Shown: positions 47,168 to 55,814 of the stretch, piece by piece | How the letters are laid out: every line of letters begins with the position of its first letter | Position numbering within the stretch: the first letter of the stretch is position 1 | Origin: CBDESM01 sp965205165 | Lineage (GTDB): Bacteria > Chloroflexota > Dehalococcoidia > Bin125 | Reading direction: 5' to 3' | Length of the DNA stretch: 64,000 nucleotides | Assembly: GCA_965205165.1 (NCBI GenBank) | Contig: OZ242037.1 | Coordinates: 248,001-312,000 of the forward strand | Notes under the pieces: generated by a model | The model's input: the letters and a program-made list of their open reading frames with translations, nothing else | Told to the model about the DNA's origin: nothing | The model's database searches: none | Translations under genes and position numbers: made by a program

Positions 47168-48329
47168 AGGTCGCCGCGAGCCGGCCGGCGATCGCCAGGC
47201 GCTGGAGGTCCGCGCCGCCCTCGTTCAGCCGCCGCCATTGCAGGTCCCGGGCCCAGCGTTCGAGCGGGAGATCGGCGGATGCGCCGGCGACGCCGTGCAG
47301 ATCGATCGCACGCCCGACGACCGCGGCGGCGGCCTCCGCCGCGAACGAACGGGCTGCGAGCGCGGGGATCAGCAGGTCATCGCCGTTGTCGGAAGCGGCG
47401 GCCGCGGCCAGGTAGAGCCCGCGGGCGGCGAGGACGGCGATTTCGTTGTCGGCGAGGGCGAGTTGCGCGCGTTCGCCCTGGGCGATCGGGCGGCCGCGCT
47501 CCCGGCGCGTCCAGACCTGGGCGCGGGCGATGTCCTGCGCGGCGGAAGCAATGCCGGTCAGGTGCGCGGCGGAGAATGCGCGGCGGCGCAGCACCAGGCG
47601 GTTGGCGAAGGCGGGAGCGCGGCCGGGGTCGCCGATCAGGTTGAGCGGCGGCAGCTTCAGCGCGGAGAGATTGAGCTCCCACGTGTCGGGGCGATCGCCG
47701 ACCGTCGGCCAGCGCCGCCAGCGCTGGAAACCGGTGCGGTCGCACTCGACCGCGAATGCGGAAACGCCGTCCCGCCCGCCGTCCGCGCCCTCGTTGTTCG
47801 CGTAGATGATGCCGAACGTCGTTTCGTCGTCGACCCCTGACGCGAAGATCTTGGTGCCGTCGAGCATCCAGCCGTCGCCGCGCGGGACGGCGCGGGCGCG
47901 GACTCCGTCGATGGGGAGATGCTCCAGATCCGGGTCGGCGACGCCGCGGAAGACGCGGGCTTCGCGGCTCAGCAGCGGATCGAGGAAGGCCGCCCGCTGC
48001 TGATCGGCGGCCGCGTAGAGCTGCGGCGGGGGATCGGGGTCGAACAGGCCGTAGGCGGGCTCGGATGCGCCGGCGCGGTGCTGCGAAACCTCTTCCGCGA
48101 TGCGGGCCCGCGCCTGATCCGGCAGATCGGGGCCGATGCCCTGCGGCGCCATCAGGTGATCGAGGCCCATCTGCTCGACGCGCCCGTGCAGCTCGGCGAA
48201 CACGTCACCGGGCAGGCGCACGGCGTTGCGGTCGATCCGCTTTTCCCAGAGCCAGACGTCGCGGCGGATGAAGCGGCGGACGCCGGCGATCACCGCATCG
48301 AGCACGCCGCCGTCGGGCTGGTCGGTCAT
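47157..48329 (-). CDS. Acyl-CoA dehydrogenase family protein
   Basis: 390 residues starting at ATG 48329, which overlaps the CoA-transferase stop (ATGA). The middle domain (RGDGWMLDGTKIFASGVDDE) and the C-terminal region (DLHGVAGASADLPLERWARD, then RRLNEGGADLQR with Glu before Gly-Gly) are recognisable, but the N-terminal domain is arginine-rich and divergent. It probably oxidises an acyl-CoA produced by the overlapping CoA-transferase. Confidence 0.82.
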   Translation of the reverse strand: MTDQPDGGVLDAVIAGVRRFIRRDVWLWEKRIDRNAVRLPGDVFAELHGRVEQMGLDHLMAPQGIGPDLPDQARARIAEEVSQHRAGASEPAYGLFDPDPPPQLYAAADQQRAAFLDPLLSREARVFRGVADPDLEHLPIDGVRARAVPRGDGWMLDGTKIFASGVDDETTFGIIYANNEGADGGRDGVSAFAVECDRTGFQRWRRWPTVGDRPDTWELNLSALKLPPLNLIGDPGRAPAFANRLVLRRRAFSAAHLTGIASAAQDIARAQVWTRRERGRPIAQGERAQLALADNEIAVLAARGLYLAAAAASDNGDDLLIPALAARSFAAEAAAAVVGRAIDLHGVAGASADLPLERWARDLQWRRLNEGGADLQRLAIAGRLAATFKK

Positions 48330-49540
48330 CCGAGCGCGCCGTCCGCCGCGAGCTGGGCGATTTCGTCCTCGCCGAATCCGGCTTCGGAGAGCACCTCGTA
48401 GGTGTGCTCGCCGGTTTGCGGGGCCGGGCGCTTGGGGCCGATCTCCGCGCCGGCGATTTCGAAGGGGGTGTTGAGCGTGCGGAACGGGCCGTTGCGCGAC
48501 TCCAGCGTCGTCCAGGCGTTCATCGCGTCGAGCTGCGGATCGTCGATCACCTCCGGCAGTTCGGCGACGGGGGCCCAGGTCAGGCCGGCGGCATCGAAAC
48601 GCTCGGTCCAAACTGCCAGCGGTTCGGCTTGGATTGCGGCGGCGATCTCCCGCGTCAGCGCTTCCGTGCTGGCGGCGCGATCTTCGAGCGTGGCGTAGCG
48701 CGGATCGGCGATCCATTCCTCGCGGCCCAGCGCGCCGCAGGCCATCGGCCAGAAGCGATCGGCGGTGGGCATGACCAGCATCAGCCAGCGGTCGTCGGCG
48801 GTGCGGTAGGAGTTGAACAGCGGGTTGCCGGGCCGCACGCGGTCGATCCGCGGCGGCTGGCGTCCGTGGATCAGCGCGGCGGAGACGTCCGCGCCGATGG
48901 TCCAGGCGCCGGTGCGCTGGAGCGTGACTTCGACGCGCTGGCCCTCGCCGGTGAGGTCGCGCAGGCGCAGCGCGGCGAGCGTGCCGGAGAGCAGGTTGAG
49001 CGCGGTGGCGTGGTCGCCCTGGCCGGGGCGGCAGGGCATGGGCGGGCCGTCGGGCTCGCCGATCAGGCTCATGATTCCGGAGCGGGCCCAGAAGGCGGAG
49101 TAGTCGAACGCGGTCTTGTGCGCGTCCTCGCCGCGGGTGCCGTAGCCGGTGAGCACGACGTAGACCAAGCGGTCGTTGATCTCGCGCAGGTCGTCCATTT
49201 CGAGGCGGTAGCGCTGGAGGCGCGGGGCGGTGAGGTTGGTGATGAAGACGTCGGCATCGGCGATCAGGCGGCGGGCGGCGTCCGCGGCGGCGGGTTGATC
49301 GAGCGCGAGGGCGATGCCGCGCTTGCCGCGGTTGTCGAGCTCGTAGGGCGCGTCGATCCCGGTTTCGGGGTCGTAGCCGGGCTGCTGGCCGCGCATCAGG
49401 GCGTGGCGCCAGGCGTCGCCGGCGGGCTGCTCGATCTTGATCACGTCGGCGCCCAAGTCGGCGAGCAGGGCCGAGGCCGAGGGCGCGGCCAGCCAGTTCG
49501 CGGCTTCAACGACCCGAATTCCGTCCAGCGGTGCTGCCAT
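48326..49540 (-). CDS. Family III CoA-transferase (CaiB/BaiF)
   Basis: 404 residues. Opening GIRVVEAANWLAAPSASALL and LADLGADVIKIEQPAGD define the family, and the catalytic aspartate is Asp176 in GQGDHATALNLL. Full single-domain length, in contrast to the double-headed enzyme at 39.5 kb. GGGAGGC precedes the ATG. It is coupled to the acyl-CoA dehydrogenase gene, forming a two-gene unit for CoA activation and oxidation of an unknown carboxylic acid. Divergent from the EthD gene 83 bp away. Confidence 0.92.
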   Translation of the reverse strand: MAAPLDGIRVVEAANWLAAPSASALLADLGADVIKIEQPAGDAWRHALMRGQQPGYDPETGIDAPYELDNRGKRGIALALDQPAAADAARRLIADADVFITNLTAPRLQRYRLEMDDLREINDRLVYVVLTGYGTRGEDAHKTAFDYSAFWARSGIMSLIGEPDGPPMPCRPGQGDHATALNLLSGTLAALRLRDLTGEGQRVEVTLQRTGAWTIGADVSAALIHGRQPPRIDRVRPGNPLFNSYRTADDRWLMLVMPTADRFWPMACGALGREEWIADPRYATLEDRAASTEALTREIAAAIQAEPLAVWTERFDAAGLTWAPVAELPEVIDDPQLDAMNAWTTLESRNGPFRTLNTPFEIAGAEIGPKRPAPQTGEHTYEVLSEAGFGEDEIAQLAADGALG

Positions 49541-49623
49541 GCCTGCCTCCCTGCTTCTTCCCGATCCTAATTCGGCGGCGCGGCCGAATGCCTAGACTTG
49601 CGGCGCTGCGAGAGGAGCGCGAG

Positions 49624-50298
49624 ATGCTGAAGTGGATCGTTCCCGTGACCAAGCGGCCGGAGGTGGAGCGCGAGCGGCTGATCGAATTCTGGCGCTGCGT
49701 GCATGCGCCGCACGTGGCGAACCTGGCGCGGCCGGAGCGCTACTGCATCACGTTCTTCGAGCAGCCGGCGGCGCTGGGCGGGCAGCGGGCCGAGGCGATG
49801 CCCTACGACGGGCTGGCCGAGCTGAGCTTCCGCGACTGGGCGCATTTCGAGCAGGCCTTCGGCGAGGCGCGGGGCGGGCTGCGCGGGCTGGACGGCTTCG
49901 GCGAGCTGATCCAGCCGGCCGGCGACGCGCTGTTCACGACGGAGCACGTGATCGTGGACGGCGCGGACGGCGGCGAGCTGACCAAGTGGGTCGCATTCGT
50001 CAAGGCGAAGGAGGGCGTGGCGCGGGAGGAGCTGTTCGCGGCGTGGGGCGGGGAGCATTCGCCGCGGGTGGCGGGGAGCATCGCCAAGGCGGGCGGCGCC
50101 TGCACGCGCTACACGACCTCGCACGCGGATTGGGGGACGGAGAGCCGCTGGGACGGGATCGCGTCGCTGTGGTACGTCAGCGACGGGGCGGCGGACGCGG
50201 GCCTGCCGCCGGGCGAGCCGGGCGACCCGTTTCCGGCGCTGATCGCCCCGGCCGAGACGGTCGTGCTGCAGGGCCGCGAGATCGTCGTCGTCGGGTAG
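49624..50298 (+). CDS. EthD-domain protein (duplicated EthD/dimeric alpha-beta barrel)
   Basis: 224 residues from ATG 49624 (GAGAGGAG upstream). The first half reads KWIVPVTKRPEVERERLIEFWRCVHAPHV, the EthD signature (F-W-x-x-x-H-x-P). The second half repeats it: KWVAFVKAKEGVAREELFAAWGGEHSPRV. Two fused EthD ferredoxin-like barrels result. Such proteins accompany ether, aromatic or polyketide degradation and often have no proven catalysis. First of a forward run EthD-lyase-SIS-LLM. Confidence 0.82.
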   Translation: MLKWIVPVTKRPEVERERLIEFWRCVHAPHVANLARPERYCITFFEQPAALGGQRAEAMPYDGLAELSFRDWAHFEQAFGEARGGLRGLDGFGELIQPAGDALFTTEHVIVDGADGGELTKWVAFVKAKEGVAREELFAAWGGEHSPRVAGSIAKAGGACTRYTTSHADWGTESRWDGIASLWYVSDGAADAGLPPGEPGDPFPALIAPAETVVLQGREIVVVG

Positions 50299-50316
50299 CG
50301 GCGGCGGAGGCGGCTC

Positions 50317-51675
50317 GTGCAGGATCGGCCGACGGCGGCGCGGGTGCCGGAATCGGGCATCCGCGCGCTCTTCACCCGCGAGGCGCGCTGGCAGGCGTGG
50401 CTGGACGTCGAAGCGGCGCTGGCGCGGGCGGAGGCCGAGCTGGGGATGATCCCGGCCGGCGCGGCGGAGGAGATCGCGGACAAGTGCCGGCTCGAACTGT
50501 TCGACATCGAACGGGTCGAGGAGCGCCTGGCGGTGACCGCGCACCCGCTGGTTCCGCTGATCTGGGAGCTCGACCTGCTCTGCGAGGGCGATGCGGGCGG
50601 CTACGCGCATTGGGGCGCGACGACGCAGAACATCACGCAGACGGGCGACATCCTGCAGCTGCGGCGGGCGCACGGGATCGTCCTCGGCCAGCTCGGCGGC
50701 GTGCTCTCGGCGCTCGCGCCGCTGGCCGAGGAGCACGCGGATGCGCCGATCGCCGGGCGCACGCACGGGCAGCACGCCGTCCCGGCCACGTTCGGCTTCA
50801 AGATCGGCGTGTGGATCGACGAGCTCTGCCGGCACGTGGAGCGGCTGCGGCAGGCGGAGCCGCGGGTCTTCACGGCGATGCTCGGCGGCGCGGCCGGCAC
50901 GCTCGCCTCGTTCGGCGGGCGCGGGATCGAGCTCCAGCGGCGGATGGCGGAGCATTTGCAGCTCGGCTCGATGCCGGTGCCGTCGCGGACGAGTCATGAC
51001 CACCACGCCGAGTACTGCGCGATCCTGGCGATGCTGGCGGGCAGCTGCCGCAAGATCGCGGACGAGACGTACACGCTGATGAAGCCGGAGTTCGGCGAGC
51101 TGGAGGAGCCGGTGCCGCCGGGCACGGTCGGCAGCAGCACGATGCCGCAGAAGCGCAATCCGAAGCTGTCGCAGGACATCCGGGCGGCGGCGGCGCAGGT
51201 GACGACGCTGCTGCCGCTGGCGCTCGACGCGATGCGCACGGAGCACGAGGCGGACGGCGCGACCAGCGCGATGATCGAGCGCTCGCTGCATCCGGCCTGC
51301 GAGCTGGCCGGCGGCATTCTGGCGCGGATGCAGCTGCTGTTCGAGGGGGTGCAGGTCGACCCGGCGCGGATGCGGGCGAACTTGGAGCTGAGCGGCGGGC
51401 TGATCATGAGCGAGCGGATCATGCTCGCGCTGGGGGAGCGGGCCGGCCGGCAGCGGGCGCACGACATCGTGTACGAGCACGCGCAGCGGGCCGCGATCGA
51501 AGGCGGCGGCTTCCGGGAGCTGCTCAAGGCCGACCCCGAAATCACGGCGCAGCTGAGCGGCGCGGAGATCGACGACCTGCTCGATCCGGCGTCGTACACG
51601 GGCGAGTGCGCGGCGATCGCCCGCGAGCAGGCCGCCCGCGCGCGGGAAACCGCGGCCGGGATCGCCGCCCGATAG
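50317..51675 (+). CDS. Fumarase/aspartase-superfamily lyase (adenylosuccinate lyase / carboxymuconate cycloisomerase-like)
   Basis: 452 residues from GTG 50317, with GGCGGAGG upstream. Superfamily blocks are present: HWGATTQNITQTGD, AGRTHGQHAVPATFG and GSSTMPQKRNPKLSQ (residues 272 on). The T-H-G-Q-H and M-P-Q-K-R-N-P forms occur in adenylosuccinate lyase and in 3-carboxy-cis,cis-muconate cycloisomerase. The context of EthD, CoA-transferase and LLM oxidoreductase genes rather than pur genes favours a catabolic lyase; exact reaction unknown. Confidence 0.8.
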   Translation: MQDRPTAARVPESGIRALFTREARWQAWLDVEAALARAEAELGMIPAGAAEEIADKCRLELFDIERVEERLAVTAHPLVPLIWELDLLCEGDAGGYAHWGATTQNITQTGDILQLRRAHGIVLGQLGGVLSALAPLAEEHADAPIAGRTHGQHAVPATFGFKIGVWIDELCRHVERLRQAEPRVFTAMLGGAAGTLASFGGRGIELQRRMAEHLQLGSMPVPSRTSHDHHAEYCAILAMLAGSCRKIADETYTLMKPEFGELEEPVPPGTVGSSTMPQKRNPKLSQDIRAAAAQVTTLLPLALDAMRTEHEADGATSAMIERSLHPACELAGGILARMQLLFEGVQVDPARMRANLELSGGLIMSERIMLALGERAGRQRAHDIVYEHAQRAAIEGGGFRELLKADPEITAQLSGAEIDDLLDPASYTGECAAIAREQAARARETAAGIAAR

Positions 51676-51690
51676 GAACGGGGAGACCGC

Positions 51691-52761
51691 ATGGCCGGCG
51701 ACATGGCCGACGACGCCCGCAGCGGGCACCCGTACAAGATGCACGACATGATGCTGGCGCAGCCGGCCGCGATCGCGGAAATGCTGGGGCGGGAGCGGCA
51801 GCGCATTGCGGAGATCGCGGCACGGCTGGGCGGTTGCCGCCGGATCTGGGTCGTCGGCATCGGCACTTCCTGGCATGCGGCGATGATCGCCGAGCGGATG
51901 CTCTCGTCCGAGCCGGAGGCGAGCGGCTGCAACTCGTTCGAGTTCACGGCATCGCCGCCGCGGATCGAGGCGGGCGACGCCTGCATCGCGATCAGCCACC
52001 GCGGGACCAAGCGGGCGTCGTACGAGGCGCTCGATTTCGCCAACGCGCGCGGGCTGTACACGGTGGCGATTACGTCGACCGAGCCGGGGGAGCGGATTCT
52101 GGCGGCGGACGACGTGATCCGCACCTGCCCGCAGGAGCAGTCGGCGGCGTACACGATCTCGCTCACCACGGCGCTCGCGGCGGTCGCGCAGATTGCGGCG
52201 GAGATGAGCGGGGAGCCCGACGCGGTCGGGGCGCTGCCGGGACTCGTCGCGGAGGCGCTGGAGCTCGAACCTCAGATGGTGGCGCTGGCGGAGCGGGAGG
52301 CGGGGCGCGGGCGGTACGTCTTCGCCGGCGCGGGGACGGCGCAGTTCAACGCGGCCGAGGCGGCGCTGAAGGTGCGGGAGACCTCGCGGGCCGGCGCGGA
52401 GGGCTGGCAGATCGAGCACCTGCTGCACGGGCCGTTCCAAGGGCTGGACCCGGATGCGCTGTTCACCGTGATCGATGAAGGCGGCGAACAGCGCGGGCGC
52501 GACCTTGAACTGCTGAGGGCGGCATCGGCGCTCGGGGCGGCGGCCTGCGTCGTCACCAACGGGCGGGCGGAGCGATACTCGGACGCGGGGGCCGCGGTGA
52601 TTGCGCTGCGGCGGGCGCCGCCGCTGCTCGCGCCGATCGCGGGCGTGATCCCGCTCCAGCTGTTCGCCTACCACTTGGCGCTCGCGCGGGGGACGCATCC
52701 GGATTTGTTCCAGCAGGACGTGCCCGAGCAGGCGGCGGCGTATCGGCAGTTCAACCTTTAG
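51691..52761 (+). CDS. SIS-domain sugar-phosphate isomerase-like protein (GlmS C-terminal type)
   Basis: 356 residues, double SIS domain. The N-terminus KMHDMMLAQPAAIAEML is like the start of the GlmS isomerase domain. GIGTSWHAAMIAERM and AISHRGTKRAS are the phosphosugar-binding loops of SIS1, FAGAGTAQFNAAEAALKVRE and E-G-W-Q-I-E-H-L-LHGP mark SIS2 including the active-site Glu region. The glutaminase domain is absent, so it is a deaminase/isomerase or a regulator. Overlaps no neighbour; 15 bp after the lyase gene. Confidence 0.85.
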   Translation: MAGDMADDARSGHPYKMHDMMLAQPAAIAEMLGRERQRIAEIAARLGGCRRIWVVGIGTSWHAAMIAERMLSSEPEASGCNSFEFTASPPRIEAGDACIAISHRGTKRASYEALDFANARGLYTVAITSTEPGERILAADDVIRTCPQEQSAAYTISLTTALAAVAQIAAEMSGEPDAVGALPGLVAEALELEPQMVALAEREAGRGRYVFAGAGTAQFNAAEAALKVRETSRAGAEGWQIEHLLHGPFQGLDPDALFTVIDEGGEQRGRDLELLRAASALGAAACVVTNGRAERYSDAGAAVIALRRAPPLLAPIAGVIPLQLFAYHLALARGTHPDLFQQDVPEQAAAYRQFNL

Positions 52762-52800
52762 CCTCTGCGGGACGGCCATCGGCCGGAAGGGACGCGAGAC

Positions 52801-54114
52801 ATGCGATTCGGCATCTTCTACGAGCACCAGCTGCCCAAGCCGTGGAGCGAGGGGGAGGAGCAGAAGCTCTTCCAGGACGCGCTCGATCAGGTCGAGCTGG
52901 CCGACCGGCTGGGGATCGACCACGCCTGGGAGGTCGAGCACCACTTCCTCGAGGAGTACTCGCACTCGTCGGCGCCGGAGGTGTTCCTCGCGGCGGCGTC
53001 GCAGCGCACCGAGAACATCCGGCTGGGCCACGGGATCGTGCTGATGCCGCCGGGCTACAACCATCCGGCGCGCGTGGCGGAGCGGATCGCCACGCTGGAC
53101 TTGGTGTCCAACGGGCGGGTCGAATTCGGCACGGGCGAATCGGCCAGCCGGGCCGAGCTCGAGGGCTACCGGGTGAAGCCGGACGAGCGGCGGGCGATGT
53201 GGCTGGAGACGGTCGAGCAGGTCGCCAACATGCTGGCGATGGACCCGTATCCGGGCTACGAGGGGCAGTACTTCTCGATGCCGGTGCGCAACGTGGTGCC
53301 GAAGCCGGTGCAGCGGCCGCATCCGCCGCTCTGGGTGGCCTGCTCGAACCGCGACACGATCCACTTGGCGGCGCAGCTGGGGATCGGGGCGCTGACGTTC
53401 GCGTTCATCGACCCGGACGAGGCGCGGCATTGGGTCAACGACTACTACGAGACGCTGAAGACGGAGTGCGTGCCGATCGGGCACGCGGTCAACGCGAACA
53501 TCGCGATGGTCTCGTCGTTCTCGGTGCACCGGGACGAGGCGGAGGCGCAGCGGCGGGGGATGGACGGCTTCCGCTTCTTCCAGTTTGCGCTGGGGCACCA
53601 CTACGCATCTGGGATGCACAAGCCGGGCCGGACGGACATCTGGGCGGCCTTCGAGTTCCTCAAGGACAAGTGGCCGTCGCAGGGCGGCGAGGGCGGGATC
53701 GGCACGCCCGACCAGCTGCGTGAGCACCTGCGCAAGTTCGCCGACTGCGGGGTCGACCAGTCGGTCTTTATCCAGCAGGCGGGGAAGAACCGGCACGAGG
53801 ACATCTGCGAGGCGCTGGAGCTCTTCGCGTCCGACGTGATGCCGGAGTTCAAGGAGCACGAGGCCGAGCGGGTCGCGCGCAAGGAGGAGGAACTGGCCCC
53901 CTACATCGAGGAAGCCTTCAAGCGGAAGGCGGAGCGGCAGGAGATGGCCGCCGAACTGCCCGACGAGGAAATCCCGGTCTACGAGGCCTACGGCCTCTCG
54001 GTCGCGGAGGTGGACGAGCGCAACCTCAACGCGCAGCAGCGGGAGCAGCGGGCAAGGTTCGAGGCGATGAAGGAGACCGCCGACCTCGCCGTCAAGCTCG
54101 GCGCCCGGAACTAG
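52801..54114 (+). CDS. LLM-class (bacterial luciferase-like) flavin-dependent monooxygenase
   Basis: 437 residues. Motifs MRFGIFYEHQLPKPW, DHAWEVEHHFLEEYSHSSAPEV, IRLGHGIVLMPPGYNHPARVAERIATLDLVSNGRVEFGTGE are those of class LLM FMN-dependent monooxygenases, close in style to luciferase alpha-like proteins. An extended Glu/Lys/Arg-rich C-terminal helix region (residues about 355-437) is additional to the 340-residue barrel. Typical of the large flavin monooxygenase sets of marine Chloroflexota. Last gene of the EthD-lyase-SIS run. Confidence 0.9.
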   Translation: MRFGIFYEHQLPKPWSEGEEQKLFQDALDQVELADRLGIDHAWEVEHHFLEEYSHSSAPEVFLAAASQRTENIRLGHGIVLMPPGYNHPARVAERIATLDLVSNGRVEFGTGESASRAELEGYRVKPDERRAMWLETVEQVANMLAMDPYPGYEGQYFSMPVRNVVPKPVQRPHPPLWVACSNRDTIHLAAQLGIGALTFAFIDPDEARHWVNDYYETLKTECVPIGHAVNANIAMVSSFSVHRDEAEAQRRGMDGFRFFQFALGHHYASGMHKPGRTDIWAAFEFLKDKWPSQGGEGGIGTPDQLREHLRKFADCGVDQSVFIQQAGKNRHEDICEALELFASDVMPEFKEHEAERVARKEEELAPYIEEAFKRKAERQEMAAELPDEEIPVYEAYGLSVAEVDERNLNAQQREQRARFEAMKETADLAVKLGARN

Positions 54115-54144
54115 ACCGCGGAGGAGGCTCCCGGCCGGGCGCAC

Positions 54145-54173
54145 TTGACAAACCGGGCGCGGGCGCAGATACT
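54145..54173 (+). promoter_or_regulatory. Sigma70-type promoter
   Basis: A perfect TTGACA (54145-54150), a 17-bp spacer and GATACT (54168-54173; four of six matches to TATAAT). It is the best promoter match I noticed in the window and stands alone in a 345-bp gene-free stretch. Start of transcription expected near 54180. Confidence 0.6.
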
Positions 54174-54179
54174 GGCAGC

Positions 54180-54270
54180 GGCTAGCCAGGACCTCAAGCG
54201 CACGGTCCGCAGGCGCGCAAGCGCCGGCCGGCTTCACCGAAGACCCGCCGCACGGCGGGTCTTCCGCTTT
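54180..54270 (+). ncRNA. Candidate small RNA or structured leader
   Basis: Between the promoter and a terminator-like hairpin lie about 90 bp that can fold into consecutive hairpins: GGACC/GGTCC (54189-54208), GGCGC-GCAA-GCGCC with a GNRA tetraloop (54212-54225), and the terminator at 54241-54262. No reading frame with a ribosome site is present, and no Rfam family is recognised by eye. It may be an independent RNA or an attenuating leader of the DUF3800 gene about 190 bp downstream. Confidence 0.4.
54241..54270 (+). terminator. Intrinsic-terminator-like hairpin
   Basis: A perfect 9-bp stem (AGACCCGCC/GGCGGGTCT) with loop GCAC, followed by TCCGCTTT. Stem strong, U run interrupted. Confidence 0.55.
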
Positions 54271-54459
54271 CCAGCGCCCGAACCGCCGCTGGGATTGCAG
54301 GCTTTGCAGCTCCATCGTTCGAGTTTGGCTGGTGCGGTCAAGGTCCCGCTGGCGGTTCCCTGCGACCTTGCGTTCCTGTAGGCTGAACAGCCAGTCGGCA
54401 AGGCTGCGCTTCAGTCTGATGGGGCTTTCGGGCCCCAGCCGGCTGCGATTGAGATTTCC
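54271..54459 (+). other. Leader region before DUF3800 with a hairpin near the start codon
   Basis: Part of the 345-bp gene-free stretch 54115-54459. Apart from the promoter, hairpins and terminator listed separately, it contains a 6-bp stem TGGGGC/GCCCCA with a 6-base loop (54420-54437), 23 bp before the GTG start, which could mask the weak ribosome site. Nothing else recognised. Confidence 0.35.
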
Positions 54460-55263
54460 GTGCAGATTCTCTGCTTGGACGAGTCTGGAACGCACGGCGA
54501 GTCCCGTCGCGTGGTCGTGGCCGGCCTCGCGGTTCCGGAAAGCCAAGTTCGCTCTTTGGCGGCTGCGCTCGACGAGGTTCAGTCCGACTGCTTTCCCGGA
54601 TACGACGGGACCTTCGAGCTGCACGCGTCCGAACTGGCGGCCTTCCACAACAAGAACGTCCATCCCGCCATCCGCAGCCTGCCCAATCATGAACGAATCG
54701 CGGTGATCACGAAGGCGACGGAGGCGATCACGGGCTTCCAAGTCAGCCTGTTCGCCGCAGTGATAGACAAGGCGCACGAGCCGGATCGCCCGTACGAAAC
54801 GGGTTTCGAGCAGGTCGTGAGCCGATTCGATCAGATGCTGGCGCGGGTGCGGCACCGGGAATCCGAAAGCGGCATCGTGATCATCGCCGAGTCGAGGCAA
54901 CGCTCCTTGGTGGAAGCGGACGCGAGGCGAATTTGGTCCGAGGGGCACGCATGGGGACAGCTGCGCAACATGGCGATGTTCCCGCTGTTCGCGTGGGCCC
55001 GCGATTCGCGGCTGCTCCAATGCGCGGATTTCATCTCCAACGCGGTGTTCCGGCGGTATGAATACGGCGATTCGCGGTTGTTCGACGTTTTGGCGAGGCA
55101 TTTCGACGCGGAAGACGAACGCCTGCACGGGCTCGTTCATTTGACCCCGGACCGGAGCTGCATGTGCTTGGCGTGCTTCAATCGGCGCACATATCGCCAG
55201 AGCCGCTACGTCGCGGAAGAACCGATGGAGTATGGAGGCGACGCGCAAGAAGGCCAGCTCTAG
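54460..55263 (+). CDS. DUF3800-family protein
   Basis: 267 residues from GTG 54460. The N-terminal CLDESGTHG (Asp-Glu-Ser-Gly) and the later LLQCADFISNAVFRRYE, with acidic residues spaced as in an RNase H-like fold, identify DUF3800. Members occur in mobile and defence-associated loci and are suspected nucleases; activity is unproven. The GTG is chosen because the DESG motif is always near the N-terminus. Weak ribosome site; the upstream hairpin may control it. Its end overlaps the convergent zinc-ribbon gene by four bases. Confidence 0.8.
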   Translation: MQILCLDESGTHGESRRVVVAGLAVPESQVRSLAAALDEVQSDCFPGYDGTFELHASELAAFHNKNVHPAIRSLPNHERIAVITKATEAITGFQVSLFAAVIDKAHEPDRPYETGFEQVVSRFDQMLARVRHRESESGIVIIAESRQRSLVEADARRIWSEGHAWGQLRNMAMFPLFAWARDSRLLQCADFISNAVFRRYEYGDSRLFDVLARHFDAEDERLHGLVHLTPDRSCMCLACFNRRTYRQSRYVAEEPMEYGGDAQEGQL

Positions 55264-55814
55264 CCCTCCTGCGCGACCGGTTGGTCGGAGGGTTCGGGGC
55301 GTTCGGGGGTTGCTGCGGCGGGTTCAGGTTCGGGTTCAGGTTCGGGGGGTGGATCGGGGGAGGGGGCGGTGGCTGAGGGTTCGGCGCACCAGGGGCAGGT
55401 TTTCCAGTCGGCTTCCAGGGGGCGGTTGCAGTGGTGGCAGGGGGTGCGGAGGGGGGCGGCGCATTGGGGGCAGACCAGGTAGTCGTGTTCGACGGGCTCG
55501 TCGCAGGCGGGGCATTGGAAGACGCTGCGGAGTTCGTGGAGCAGGGTTTCTTCCTCGAGCTGGTGCTCGAAGGCCTCTTCTAGGGTGCGGGTGGGGCGGA
55601 GGACGATGTAGAGGACTAGGCCGGGGAAGTTGAAGGCGAGGACGAGCAGGGCGAAGACGAGCTGGGTGACGGGGTCGCGGGAGCGGGAGTGGATGTCGCG
55701 GACGGTCCAGACGAGTGCGGCGAACCAGAGGGCGATGAAGTAGGCGGCGACGACGATCGCGATGATCAGCGCGGTGTTTTCGGGGCTTCCGCCCGGCCAG
55801 TCGAGTGAGATCAA
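55260..55814 (-). CDS. Membrane protein with double zinc ribbon
   Basis: 184 residues. Two membrane helices (ALIIAIVVAAYFIALWFAAL and LVFALLVLAFNFPGLVLYIV) are followed by a short helix and two zinc ribbons with four Cys pairs: CPACDE...CPQCA and CHHCNR...CPWCA. The tail is Pro/Glu-rich (PEPEPEPEPA). The zinc-ribbon part would face the cytoplasm. Function unknown. Divergent from the helicase gene 124 bp away. Confidence 0.7.
   Translation of the reverse strand: MISLDWPGGSPENTALIIAIVVAAYFIALWFAALVWTVRDIHSRSRDPVTQLVFALLVLAFNFPGLVLYIVLRPTRTLEEAFEHQLEEETLLHELRSVFQCPACDEPVEHDYLVCPQCAAPLRTPCHHCNRPLEADWKTCPWCAEPSATAPSPDPPPEPEPEPEPAAATPERPEPSDQPVAQEG

Noticed and set aside
51691..52761. Complete GlmS glucosamine-6-phosphate synthase
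   Set aside because: Only the SIS isomerase half is present; there is no N-terminal Cys glutaminase domain.
54145..54381. Small protein starting at the TTG of the promoter box
   Set aside because: It has no ribosome site, is Arg/Ala/Pro-rich, and runs through the terminator hairpin; the promoter/RNA reading explains the sequence better.
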